Assembly (NCBI GenBank): GCA_050261415.1
Contig: JBLNDG010000163.1
Location: 1-17,874 of the forward strand
DNA length: 17,874 bases
Direction: 5' to 3'
DNA from: JBLNDG01 sp050261415
Lineage (GTDB): Bacteria > Bacillota > Clostridia > Lutisporales > Lutisporaceae
The translations under genes and the position numbers were made by a program. Below, one piece after another: positions 1 to 6,687 of this stretch (position 1 is the first letter of the stretch; each line of letters begins with the position of its first letter). The notes under the pieces are model-generated. The model was not told the DNA's origin and made no database searches. It was given only the letters and a program-made list of their open reading frames with translations.

Positions 1-1
1 A

Positions 2-61
2 TATCTGACAGAAGGTCTGCGTAAAAAGCTGGGTGATAAAAATGGCGGATACCTATCCTAA
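2..61 (+). CDS. 3' end of an unidentified upstream gene (partial)
   Basis: An open frame enters from the left edge and ends with TAA at 59-61. It encodes about 19 residues (YLTEGLRKKLGDKNGGYLS) and overlaps the start of the next gene by about 20 bases. The composition is protein-like, but the piece is too short to name. ArsR genes of the type that follows are often coupled to a small partner gene, so this could be the end of an operon partner. It could also be a chance open frame. Confidence 0.3.
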   Translation, partial: YLTEGLRKKLGDKNGGYLS

Positions 62-374
62 GCATGATGTATTTCAGGCAATTGCAGACCCAACACGCCG
101 TGAGCTGTTAAGCCTGCTTGCAGATAAGGAACTGCCCGTTACCGAAATAAGCGAGCACTTCCCAATAAGCCGTACGGCTATTTCCAAACACCTGCGTGTT
201 TTGCACGAGGCAGGGCTTGTCAGTGAGCACAAAGTCGGACGTGAAACACGGTATAAGCTTCAGCCGGAACCACTGCTCGAACTGAAGCGATGGCTTAACT
301 ATTATGAGAGGTTCTGGGACAACAAGCTGGCGACTCTTAAGAATTTTGTTGAAAATACTAAATCAGACAACTAA
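42..374 (+). CDS. ArsR/SmtB-family winged-helix transcriptional regulator
   Basis: A 110-residue DNA-binding repressor. The N-terminal half carries the ArsR winged helix: DVFQAIADPTRRELLSLL, then a helix-turn-helix with recognition helix SRTAISKHLRVLHEAGLV, then the wing HKVGRETRYKL. The tail, WLNYYERFWDNKLATLKNFVE, is typical of the ArsR subgroup that often neighbours SRPBCC/AHSA1 or VOC-fold genes. The metal-binding ELCVC-type box of true ArsR is absent, so metal sensing is not indicated. ATG at 42 is chosen because GGGTG at 31-35 lies six bases upstream; a GTG at 33 would add three residues but has no ribosome site. The VOC gene follows 41 bases downstream and may be its target or operon partner. 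The family call is sure; the ligand is unknown. Confidence 0.9.
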   Translation: MADTYPKHDVFQAIADPTRRELLSLLADKELPVTEISEHFPISRTAISKHLRVLHEAGLVSEHKVGRETRYKLQPEPLLELKRWLNYYERFWDNKLATLKNFVENTKSDN

Positions 375-415
375 ACTCTATAGAAAAAATAATAGAAAGA
401 TAGGAGAGAAAAATA

Positions 416-811
416 ATGAAAAGAATCGTACCAGAGATTTATGTCAATGACTGCAAAGGTGCATTGGAGTATTATAAGGGAATATTCGGCGGAGAAATAA
501 AGAATGTCCAGATGGCTGACGGTAAGGAAATGTTTAAAGGCTTTGAAGGAAAGGTAATACATTCTGAACTTCACATCAACCCTGATTGCATATTGTATCT
601 TATGGATGTTCTTGGAGGAGGCCAGGCGGCCGGCAATGCACATTTATTGCTGGAACTGGATAGTGAAGAAGAAATTAATAGAATATATGCTGAGCTCAGC
701 AAGAGCGGAACAGTTAGGTATGAGCTGCAGAAAACCTTCTGGGGTGCTTATCACGCTGTAGTTGTTGATATTTACGGAAACATCTGGGGTTTGAACTATA
801 CTTCAAAATAA
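416..811 (+). CDS. VOC-superfamily protein (PhnB/glyoxalase-like)
   Basis: A 131-residue protein of the vicinal-oxygen-chelate fold, PhnB-like branch. It starts with the hallmark beta strand and helix (IVPEIYVNDCKGALEYYKGIFGGEI), continues with a HSELHI strand, and ends with the closing motif DIYGNIWGLNY found in glyoxalase/bleomycin-resistance-like proteins. Length is usual for the PhnB group. AGGAGAG at 402-408 is seven bases before the ATG. The gene lies 41 bases behind the ArsR gene and is closed by a strong terminator, so the two probably form a short unit. The substrate cannot be read from the sequence; members range from metal-dependent isomerases to drug-binding proteins. Confidence 0.85.
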   Translation: MKRIVPEIYVNDCKGALEYYKGIFGGEIKNVQMADGKEMFKGFEGKVIHSELHINPDCILYLMDVLGGGQAAGNAHLLLELDSEEEINRIYAELSKSGTVRYELQKTFWGAYHAVVVDIYGNIWGLNYTSK

Positions 812-829
812 TCAACGTAATAATAAGGA

Positions 830-860
830 CTCGCCGGAATTGGCGGGTTTTATATTTTTT
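830..860 (+). terminator. Rho-independent terminator after the VOC gene
   Basis: Stem CTCGCC (830-835) and GGCGGG (842-847) with a GGAATT loop, followed by a T-rich run (848-860). It ends the ArsR/VOC unit. The next gene's first possible ATG is only eight bases beyond, which leaves no room for a normal promoter and supports the idea that the next gene lost its 5' part. Confidence 0.85.
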
Positions 861-868
861 GGAAAATT

Positions 869-1309
869 ATGACCGGAATCACAGTTTTAAATTATGGAAA
901 GCTATATTATTTAATCATAGCCAGGGAAAACAAAGGAGACATACTTTCAAAGGTGCACAAATTATTACACAATCTGAAAACTGATTTGGAACAGCATCTT
1001 ATTAAGAAAGAAGAAATACTTTTCCCCATAATAAAAGAGTATGACAGCAAACCCTCAAAGGAGCTTCTTGATAGAATCTCGGCCAGTGTAAACGAGATAG
1101 AAGCGGAACATGATGCGGCAGGAAATATCGTAAAGGAACTCAGAAGGGTGACGGATAATTACAAAGTCCCGGAAGACGGCTGCGGTACTTACAGCCGCAC
1201 ATTCCAGAAGCTTGAAGAGCTTGAATCGGACTTATTCCAGCACATACATCTGGAGAACAACATATTGTTCAAGCAATTGGGAATAAATGTGGATAACATA
1301 AAAATGTAG
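869..1309 (+). CDS. Truncated RIC-like (ScdA/YtfE) hemerythrin-fold iron-sulfur repair protein
   Basis: The 146 residues match the C-terminal hemerythrin domain of the RIC di-iron proteins that repair iron-sulfur centres after nitric oxide or oxidative damage. Visible are the second bundle helix with LEQHLIKKEEILFP (His43), EAEHDAAG (His81), and the C-terminal FQHIHLENNILF (His125, Glu129). Missing are the N-terminal ScdA_N/DUF542 domain and the first helix with the leading His ligand. In E. coli YtfE (from memory) the second His is followed four residues later by a bridging Glu; here that position is Lys47. The LFP after the last ligand pair reads LFK. No ribosome site precedes ATG 869; a GTG at 953 follows AAAGGAGA (932-939) at a long 13-base gap. 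Likely a 5'-deleted, degenerating gene. It is followed in operon by DUF1858 and DUF438 genes, a common clostridial grouping. Confidence 0.65.
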   Translation: MTGITVLNYGKLYYLIIARENKGDILSKVHKLLHNLKTDLEQHLIKKEEILFPIIKEYDSKPSKELLDRISASVNEIEAEHDAAGNIVKELRRVTDNYKVPEDGCGTYSRTFQKLEELESDLFQHIHLENNILFKQLGINVDNIKM

Positions 1310-1320
1310 GAGGATTTAAT

Positions 1321-1551
1321 ATGGAACGTGTAATAGATTTTAAAAAGACAGTATATGAATTAAGCAGGGAAAATCCTGAGATAATCGAGGTAATGAAGGA
1401 ATTGGGATTTGAGCATATAGCAAATGAGGGAATGCTTAATACGGCGGGGCGGTTTATGACCATTCCCAAAGGTGCCGCAATGAAAAACATAAGTATGGAC
1501 AAAATAAAGGCAGTGTTTGAGAGCAAAGGCTACATCATTAAGGAGGGTTAA
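1321..1551 (+). CDS. DUF1858 domain protein
   Basis: A 76-residue, single-domain DUF1858 protein: VIDFKKTVYELSRENPEIIEVMKELGF, then the conserved NTAGRFMTIPKGAAMKNISMDKIKAVFESKGY. The domain is related to the N-terminal domain of RIC proteins, but this copy has no cysteine. AGGAGG at 1308-1313 lies seven bases before the ATG and just after the previous stop, so translation is coupled to the RIC-like gene. It lies one base from the DUF438 gene. Role unknown; the conserved grouping RIC, DUF1858 and DUF438-hemerythrin-PAS points to sensing or repair under nitrosative or oxygen stress (inference). Confidence 0.85.
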   Translation: MERVIDFKKTVYELSRENPEIIEVMKELGFEHIANEGMLNTAGRFMTIPKGAAMKNISMDKIKAVFESKGYIIKEG

Positions 1552-1552
1552 T

Positions 1553-2811
1553 ATGAGCGAAATAATCAATAACCGTGAATTCAGACAAAAGATATTAAAA
1601 GAAATTATAATGGAGCTGCACGGCGGAAAAACTGTTGAAGAAGTAAAACCAAGGTTTGAAGAGCTTATAAAGGGAATATCGGCAACTGAGATAACGGAAA
1701 TGGAGCAGGCTCTTATAAGGGATGGGATGCCGGCAGAGGAAATCCAGAGGCTATGTGATGTGCATGCAGCAGTTTTCAAAGGTTCAATCGAGGATATACA
1801 CAAACCGCAAAAGCCTGAAGAAACACCGGGACACCCGATTCATACCTTCAAGCTGGAGAACAGGGAAATAGAAAAGCTGATAAATGAAAGAATAAAGCCG
1901 CATCTGCAGGAATTCGGAAGCTCTGACAGCAAGGAAAACATATATAAATTACTGGAGGATATAAATCTTCTGCTAGATATCGACAAACATTACAGCAGGA
2001 AAGAAAACCTGTTGTTCCCCTATATGGAGAAGTACGGAATAACTGCTCCGCCCAAGGTGATGTGGGTGTAGACGATGAAATAAGGGCTGCAATAAAAGAG
2101 GTCAAAACAAACCTGAGTGACTATAAGGGGGATAAGGAGCAACTGACAGATAAGGCAGAGGAAGCGGTGAACAGGACAGAAGAAATGATTTTCAAGGAGG
2201 AAAATATCTTATTCCCTATGGCTGTAGAGACATTGACCGAAGATGAATGGCTTGCTATTGAAAGAGAAAGCGATGAAATTGGCTACTGTCTGACACAACC
2301 TCAAGCTCAATGGAAGCCTGTTAGGACCGATGTGGAAGAAAAGCAGCAGGAAGCAGGGGAAGAGCCTTCAAAAGGTTATGTGAAGTTTGATTCGGGGCTT
2401 TTGACACCGAAGGAGATAAGCTTTATGCTCAATACTCTTCCTGTTGATATAACCTTCATTGACAAAGATGGAGCAGTAAAGTACTTTTCACAGTCTAAAG
2501 AAAGAATATTTGCCAGAACAAAAGCTGTTATCGGACGGCAGGTTCAGAACTGCCATCCCCCGGCAAGCGTCCACATTGTAGAAAAGTTGATTGAGGATTT
2601 CAAATCAGGCAGGAAAGATCATGAGGATTTCTGGATAAAGATGGGCGTTCTTTATGTTTATATCAGATATTTTGCGGTGAGGGATGAAAAAGGCGAGTAT
2701 TTGGGGACAATGGAAGTAACACAGAATATCAAGCCCATACAAGAGATAGCAGGAGAAAAGAGGTTGGTCTCCGAATTTACTTTATCCAAAGATACCCATT
2801 TATCTAGTTAA
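1553..2811 (+). pseudogene. DUF438-hemerythrin-PAS protein, split by a one-base deletion
   Basis: Two overlapping frames (1553-2071 and 2062-2811) together give one 419-residue protein. Order of domains: DUF438 (about residues 10-75), hemerythrin-like bundle (about 100-245; HPIHTFKLEN, DIDKHYSRKENLLFPYMEKYG, MIFKEENILFPM), and PAS (about 290-400; LPVDITFIDKDGAVKYFSQSKE, VIGRQVQNCHPP, YFAVRDEKGEYLGTMEVTQNI). The first frame ends KVMW-V-stop at TAG 2069-2071, and the second starts GVDDEIRAA at the same place. Adding one G to the GGG run at 2064-2066 restores KVMWGVDDEI. A GTG at 2062 could restart translation but has no ribosome site. The start ATG 1553 has AGGAGGG at 1541-1547. A real frameshift or a homopolymer sequencing error are both possible. 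As an intact protein it would be a cytosolic iron/NO/redox sensor. Confidence 0.85.
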
Positions 2812-2813
2812 CG

Positions 2814-2842
2814 TTGACATAGGACATGGGAAAGGTTAAAAT
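2814..2842 (+). promoter_or_regulatory. Sigma-A promoter of the riboswitch-chemoreceptor unit
   Basis: TTGACA (2814-2819), a 17-base spacer and TAAAAT (2837-2842). The -35 box is perfect and begins two bases after the DUF438 stop codon. The expected start near 2849 lies about 40 bases before the c-di-GMP aptamer, giving a leader of about 280 bases before the chemoreceptor gene. Confidence 0.75.
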
Positions 2843-2884
2843 ATTTTATGTATTTTAGTTATTATGTAAATTATTGCATATTAA

Positions 2885-2980
2885 TTCCATGATAAAGGCA
2901 AACCCATTGAAAAACGGGGGCGCAAAGCTGCGGGTCTAAGGTGGAAACACTATGACAGCCGGGTTGCCATGATGTTATGA
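2885..2980 (+). promoter_or_regulatory. Cyclic di-GMP-I (GEMM) riboswitch aptamer
   Basis: The conserved GEMM-I elements appear in order: GGCAAACCC (2897-2905); P2 hairpin CCCATT-GAAA-AACGGG with a GNRA tetraloop; GGCGCAAAGCTGCGGGTCTAAGG, the conserved core between the two hairpins (cited here for its CGCAAAGC and CUAAGG parts); the small GTG-GAAA-CAC hairpin; and the closing GCCGGGTTGCC (2958-2968). These match the family consensus closely. A terminator hairpin follows 24 bases later and the chemoreceptor gene starts 150 bases further on, so the second messenger most likely sets read-through into that gene. I cannot decide from the sequence whether ligand turns expression on or off, because no strong anti-terminator pairing stands out. 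Confidence 0.93.
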
Positions 2981-2992
2981 TATTGTTTTTTT

Positions 2993-3023
2993 CCATAGCA
3001 AAATGGTGTGCTATGGTTTTTTT
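2993..3023 (+). terminator. Terminator hairpin of the c-di-GMP riboswitch expression platform
   Basis: Perfect 8-bp stem CCATAGCA (2993-3000) and TGCTATGG (3009-3016) with loop AAATGGTG, followed by seven T (3017-3023). It lies between the aptamer and the chemoreceptor start, the usual place for a transcription-control platform. The aptamer's 3' strand contains TGCCAT (2966-2971), which could pair with ATGGTG (3003-3008) in the loop; this is a weak candidate for the alternative fold. Confidence 0.88.
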
Positions 3024-3130
3024 ATTTATTAAAGAGATTTTGATGGAAGGGGATGATTCTGCGGTTTCGGTTTTGAGGTATGTGCAAAAATATGCAGAAA
3101 AAATATAGGAATAATTAGGGGGGAAAAATT

Positions 3131-5194
3131 GTGGCAAAACTTAACAGTATACGTGCAATAAAATCTAACAGTATACTTGCGGTAAAATTTAACAGTATAA
3201 AAGTAAAACTGATATTAGCTATCGCTTTACTATTGTTGATTGTTTGTGTGGGATTCGGAATAGCAACATATATTAATACCTCAAATGCACTTGTTTCCAA
3301 AGTTGAAGAAAACTTGCCAATAATTGCAAAGCAATCTGCAAAGATTCTGGAAAGCAGGATAAACGGGAACTTCCTTGCTCTGCAGTCAATTGCTTCTCAG
3401 GCAGAAGTCGGCAATCCGGACATCCCATGGGAGCAAAAGGTTAAAATTCTTACTACAGAAGCAGCAAGAGGAAACCATAAATGGATGGGGATAGCGGGCC
3501 CAGATGGATTAGCCTTCAAGACCAACGGGAGCAATACACTCGTAGCTGAACAGGAATACTTCAAACAGTCTATGCAAGGCAATAATGTGGTTTCAGAACC
3601 AATGGTAGATTTCAGTGACAATTCCGAAATAATGGTCTATTCTGTACCGATTGTATACAAGGATAATGTTGTGGGAGCTTTGATAGCAGCAAGAGATGGT
3701 TATGAGCTCTGTGATTTTACAAGTGACATTACTATCGGAAAATCCGGAAAAGCGTTCATGTTGGATAAGAACGGTACTACTATTGCCAATGCAAACAAAG
3801 AGCTGGTCTTTAACGGCGATAATACCATAAAGAATTCTGAAAAAGATTCAAAGCTTGTGCCCTTGGCTTCGGTTGAAAAAAAGATGATTAAAGGAGAAGC
3901 GGGATCAGGCCGTTACACACAAAATGGCACCACACAGTATATGGGCTATTCGCCAATAAACGGAACAGGTTGGTCAATCGCTGTTACTGCCCCTGAAAAT
4001 GAGATATTGGACGAACTGGGCGGCATGAGAACTACCATATTTATGCTGTCACTGATATTTATTCTAATCAGTTTGGTTTTAGCATTCTTCATTGCTACTT
4101 CTGTTGCAAATCCAATAAAGTCAGCAATTGAACATCTGAAGGTAGTTTCCACAGGGGATTTCACAAGGGATTTGCCGAAGAAAATTTTAAATAGAAAAGA
4201 CGAAATAGGTGGCTTGGCAAAGTCTGTAAATATAATGCAGCAGTCTATTAGTGAAGTCATACGCAGTGTAATAAACGAATCGGAAAGTGTGGCAGTTGCT
4301 ATAGATAATGCAGTAGGCAGCATATCGGACTTGACGGAACAGATAGAGGATGTATCTGCGACTACAGAGGAAATGTCTGCAGGTATGGAGGAGATGGCAG
4401 CATCTACAGAGGAGATGAACGCTACTTCTGCAGAAATTGACAGATCAGTTGAGGAAATAGCTTCAAAAGCTCAGGATGGTGCTGCGTCAGCAGGGGAAAT
4501 AAGTAATAGGGCTGCCGCGCTCAGGGAAAATTTCCTGGTATCCCAACAAAATGCAGTTGAAGTATTTAGTGAGGTTAAAGAAAAACTTGAGAAGGCTTTG
4601 GAAGAGACTAAGGCTGTAAAGCAGATAAATGTTCTGGCGGATGCCATTCTCCAGATTACATCCCAGACAAACCTTCTTGCCTTAAATGCTGCTATAGAAG
4701 CTGCAAGGGCTGGCGAGGCCGGAAAGGGTTTTGCGGTGGTTGCGGATGAAATAAGAAAGCTTGCAGAGGATTCGAGCAATACGGTTACAAAAATACAGGG
4801 TATAACCAAAACTGTTGTCTGCTCGGTAGAAAACTTGTCTGAGAGCTCAAATGCTCTACTGAACTTCATGGCTACTAATGTAGATAAGGATTATAAGCTA
4901 ATGCTCAATGCAACCGAGGAATACAAGAAGGATGCAGAATTTGTTGCCGATCTGGTAACGGATTTCAGTGCAACAGCGGAGGAATTGGCTGCTTCCATGC
5001 AGAGCATGGTTAAGGCTATAAATGAAATAACAGCTTCCAATAATGAAGCAGCGGAAGGTACTCAGAATATAGCACAGAAGACTACGATCGTGGTACAAAG
5101 GTCCGGTGATGTTCTGAAGGAGGCCAACAAGACTAAGGATAGCGCAAGTATTCTGAAAGAAAATGTTTCCAAGTTTAAAGTACGGGCAGTATAG
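3131..5194 (+). CDS. Methyl-accepting chemotaxis protein with dCache sensor
   Basis: A 687-residue membrane chemoreceptor. A cationic N-terminus (1-26) is followed by transmembrane helix 1 (about 27-48), a periplasm-side double-Cache sensor (about 50-295; YFKQSMQGNNVVSEP, GALIAARDG, GKAFMLDKNGTTIAN), transmembrane helix 2 (about 301-322), HAMP (about 323-377) and a long coiled-coil signalling domain. Its tip, QTNLLALNAAIEAARAGEAG (from about 513), binds CheA and CheW. Methylation-helix Glu/Gln pairs (TTEEMSAGMEEMAASTEEM) are present. No CheR-tethering pentapeptide is seen at the end (KFKVRAV). The GTG start follows AGGGGGG (about 3117-3123). Expression is placed under the upstream c-di-GMP riboswitch, linking receptor supply to the motile/sessile switch. 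The ligand is unknown. Confidence 0.95.
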   Translation: MAKLNSIRAIKSNSILAVKFNSIKVKLILAIALLLLIVCVGFGIATYINTSNALVSKVEENLPIIAKQSAKILESRINGNFLALQSIASQAEVGNPDIPWEQKVKILTTEAARGNHKWMGIAGPDGLAFKTNGSNTLVAEQEYFKQSMQGNNVVSEPMVDFSDNSEIMVYSVPIVYKDNVVGALIAARDGYELCDFTSDITIGKSGKAFMLDKNGTTIANANKELVFNGDNTIKNSEKDSKLVPLASVEKKMIKGEAGSGRYTQNGTTQYMGYSPINGTGWSIAVTAPENEILDELGGMRTTIFMLSLIFILISLVLAFFIATSVANPIKSAIEHLKVVSTGDFTRDLPKKILNRKDEIGGLAKSVNIMQQSISEVIRSVINESESVAVAIDNAVGSISDLTEQIEDVSATTEEMSAGMEEMAASTEEMNATSAEIDRSVEEIASKAQDGAASAGEISNRAAALRENFLVSQQNAVEVFSEVKEKLEKALEETKAVKQINVLADAILQITSQTNLLALNAAIEAARAGEAGKGFAVVADEIRKLAEDSSNTVTKIQGITKTVVCSVENLSESSNALLNFMATNVDKDYKLMLNATEEYKKDAEFVADLVTDFSATAEELAASMQSMVKAINEITASNNEAAEGTQNIAQKTTIVVQRSGDVLKEANKTKDSASILKENVSKFKVRAV
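3143..3211 (+). repeat. Three imperfect 24-bp tandem repeats at the 5' end of the chemoreceptor gene
   Basis: Units start at 3143, 3167 and 3191, each with AACAGTATA followed by a (T)GC..TAAAAT-like half; the third is truncated. In protein they read NSIRAIKS, NSILAVKF and NSIKVKL, extending the positively charged cytoplasmic tail before transmembrane helix 1. The period is a multiple of three, so copy-number changes would keep the frame. Confidence 0.85.
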
Positions 5195-5230
5195 AATAAA
5201 AAACTACATATAAATAAATATGTATACGGA

Positions 5231-5261
5231 AGCAGGCCGGTTTATAACTGGACTGCTTTTT
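5231..5261 (+). terminator. Rho-independent terminator after the chemoreceptor gene
   Basis: Stem AGCAG-G-CCGGTT (5231-5242) and AACTGG-A-CTGCT (5246-5257) with a TAT loop and one opposed G/A, followed by TTTT. Closes the chemoreceptor transcript 37 bases after the stop codon. Confidence 0.88.
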
Positions 5262-5347
5262 ATGTGCCGGAAACAATTACTCACCAAAATAAAAGTTGGA
5301 CATACTATTATAATGAAAAGGGCAAAGAATGAAGGGGGGTGCCTGCG

Positions 5348-5767
5348 GTGGACAACGATGTTTTGAAACAACTGCTGGTACTGGTTGTTATACCGGTGCT
5401 TTCAGCTGCAGCTGCTTATATTATAGCCTGGTTCAAGGCAAAGACCCAGGAAATAAAAAAAAGGACAGAAAATGAGATAATAATGCATAATCTCGAAATA
5501 TTGGACAAGACAGTCCTGGATGTAGTCAACACTATGAACCAGACTATGGTGGAAAAGCTTAAACAGGAAAAGGAGGATGGAAAGCTTTCTGATGAGGATA
5601 TAGAAAAGATAAAGCTTGAAGCGTTGAAATACACATATACAATTTTGGGCGAATCTGTGGTATTGATTCTGAAGAATGTGACAAGTGACCTGGACTGCCT
5701 GATATGCAGCAAAATTGAATCAACCCTGTATAAAATGAAAAACGATATGGAAAAAAGAGTTGGTTAA
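5348..5767 (+). CDS. Holin-like small membrane protein (phage LLH holin family)
   Basis: A 139-residue protein with one N-terminal transmembrane helix (about residues 9-27, LLVLVVIPVLSAAAAYIIA), then a charged helical region: LEILDKTVLDVVNTMNQTMVEKLKQEKEDGKLSDEDIEKIKLEA. This layout and the VNxxNQTxVxxLK / GKLxxEDxxxxK pattern resemble the LL-H-type phage holins, which form pores for endolysin release. GTG 5348 is chosen because AAGGGGGG (5332-5339) is eight bases upstream; GTG 5339 would overlap that site. No endolysin or other phage gene lies beside it, so it is either a prophage remnant or a domesticated holin-like protein. Family call moderate. Confidence 0.65.
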   Translation: MDNDVLKQLLVLVVIPVLSAAAAYIIAWFKAKTQEIKKRTENEIIMHNLEILDKTVLDVVNTMNQTMVEKLKQEKEDGKLSDEDIEKIKLEALKYTYTILGESVVLILKNVTSDLDCLICSKIESTLYKMKNDMEKRVG

Positions 5768-5784
5768 ATTTTATTGCATTAACA

Positions 5785-5812
5785 TTGTTAATCGAACACA
5801 TGTTCGTAAGAT
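5785..5812 (+). promoter_or_regulatory. LexA (SOS) operator within a sigma-A-like promoter
   Basis: CGAACACATGTTCG at 5793-5806 fits the Bacillus/Clostridia LexA consensus CGAAC-N4-GTTCG exactly in both half-sites. It fills the spacer of a promoter-like pair, TTGTTA (5785-5790), 16 bases, TAAGAT (5807-5812), so bound LexA would block RNA polymerase. The next gene in that direction is the WYL-like gene at 5939, about 120 bases past the expected transcript start. No known SOS gene is nearby. Confidence 0.8.
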
Positions 5813-5938
5813 AAAACGATGTAAGTGCCTTTACCTGAAAAAAACCGGATATTTTAACTGATTTTGAATGAATAGAGGGTTTTACTTTTGCAGTCCATTC
5901 CTATAGTATTAAGTTAAAATAGAAGTGAAGGTGAGTTT

Positions 5939-6157
5939 ATGGTAGAGCATATTCTTAGGGCTTCGCTTGAAGGTAAACGTGTTGTGAGCATAATTTACAT
6001 GTCCGAAAAGGGTATTAGTGAGAGAAACATTAGGGTTGTGTCAATCGACGGAGAAAACATAAGAGCTTATTGCTATCTCAAAAATGAAATGAGAAGCTTC
6101 AAGTTGTCAAATATTCTCTCGGCCTCATGGTATAGCAGGCATAAAAAGGCAGTATGA
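5939..6157 (+). CDS. Small WYL-like domain protein
   Basis: A 72-residue protein that looks like a lone, shortened WYL-type domain: ILRASLEGKRVVSIIYMSEKGISERNIRVVSIDGENIRAYCYLKNEMRSFKLSNILSA. WYL domains bind ligands or nucleic acid, often in regulators of DNA-damage and phage-defence genes. The usual start (residue Y in the Y-x-S strand) and the end (R-x-F-K-L-x-N-I) of the pattern are present. ATG 5939 has GAAGGTGAG (5927-5935) before it. A consensus LexA box lies upstream, so SOS induction is possible. No helix-turn-helix is present, so by itself it is unlikely to be a repressor. Family similarity is judged by eye. Confidence 0.6.
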   Translation: MVEHILRASLEGKRVVSIIYMSEKGISERNIRVVSIDGENIRAYCYLKNEMRSFKLSNILSASWYSRHKKAV

Positions 6158-6325
6158 GTAATAAAAATATCAAAATGCTGTAATAAGATTAGCCGGCAAA
6201 TTCATACATTAATAATGCAAAACTGAATTGGCATAATAGAACCTTCGAGAGCGGGGGGTGAGTCAGGGCGGGTTGACTTGTAACATACTAAAGGATGTTT
6301 GCAGAATTATCAAGGAGGAGCAGCT

Positions 6326-6511
6326 TTGGAGAGATATTTGGCGGATAAGGATGATTTGAAGCACTGCATTATATCTAAAGTTGATGAACTCATTGAGTGT
6401 GTACAAAAACTTGGAAAAGCGGATGTGTTTCAGATTACAGTGAAATATAAAAATGGAGAAATAGTAACCAGCACCGATTTCCCGGATATTGACTCATTAA
6501 ATCAGAATTAA
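6326..6511 (+). CDS. Hypothetical protein, 61 residues
   Basis: Not recognised. TTG 6326 is taken as the start because AAGGAGGAG (6313-6320) is five bases upstream; an earlier TTG at 6299 lacks a site. The protein is acidic with no membrane helix: an N-terminal helix (YLADKDDLKHCIISKVDELIECVQKLG), then what looks like a beta hairpin (DVFQITVKYKNGEIVTSTDF). A strong terminator follows directly. Two short inverted repeats precede the gene (AGTCA/TGACT around 6262-6283 and AACAT/ATGTT around 6282-6299). Confidence 0.65.
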   Translation: MERYLADKDDLKHCIISKVDELIECVQKLGKADVFQITVKYKNGEIVTSTDFPDIDSLNQN

Positions 6512-6551
6512 AAATAAGGACTTTGGCATTGAGCCAAGGTCCTTATTTTTT
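6512..6551 (+). terminator. Rho-independent terminator (possibly bidirectional)
   Basis: Long stem AAATAAGGAC-TTTGGC and GCCAAG-GTCCTTATTT with an ATTGA loop and T-rich tail, starting right after the 61-residue gene's stop. The A-tract on the left side would also end transcription from the other strand. Confidence 0.92.
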
Positions 6552-6598
6552 AAGCCCGTGAATAATATAAAATTTGCAAAACATACTAATTATATGTT

Positions 6599-6626
6599 TT
6601 GCAAGAAACATTTTACGTGGTATAAT
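6599..6626 (+). promoter_or_regulatory. Sigma-A promoter of the Spo0E-like gene
   Basis: TTGCAA (6599-6604), 16-base spacer, TATAAT (6621-6626). Transcription would start near 6633, about 55 bases before the Spo0E-like start codon. It lies just behind a terminator, so this gene is its own unit. Confidence 0.7.
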
Positions 6627-6687
6627 ACTGATTGTTGACATTATTGACAGAATACGACAATCAAATTGCTAGGGAGGGTGCCAGGGC

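Noticed and set aside
1360..1803. 147-codon minus-strand frame
   Set aside because: Antisense to the DUF1858 and DUF438 genes, which have clear family motifs and ribosome sites; no such support here.
2054..2080. Programmed -1 frameshift in the DUF438 gene
   Set aside because: TGGGTG is not a good slippery heptamer, and the family is normally one continuous frame; a base loss is simpler.
3143..3211. CRISPR-like array
   Set aside because: Three short units without unique spacers, in frame within a protein; a plain tandem repeat.
5348..5767. Evidence for a prophage around the holin-like gene
   Set aside because: No endolysin, structural, integrase or attachment-site sequence is seen nearby.
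6240..6300. Possible riboswitch in the G-rich leader of the 61-residue gene
   Set aside because: Only two short hairpins are seen; no known aptamer consensus fits.
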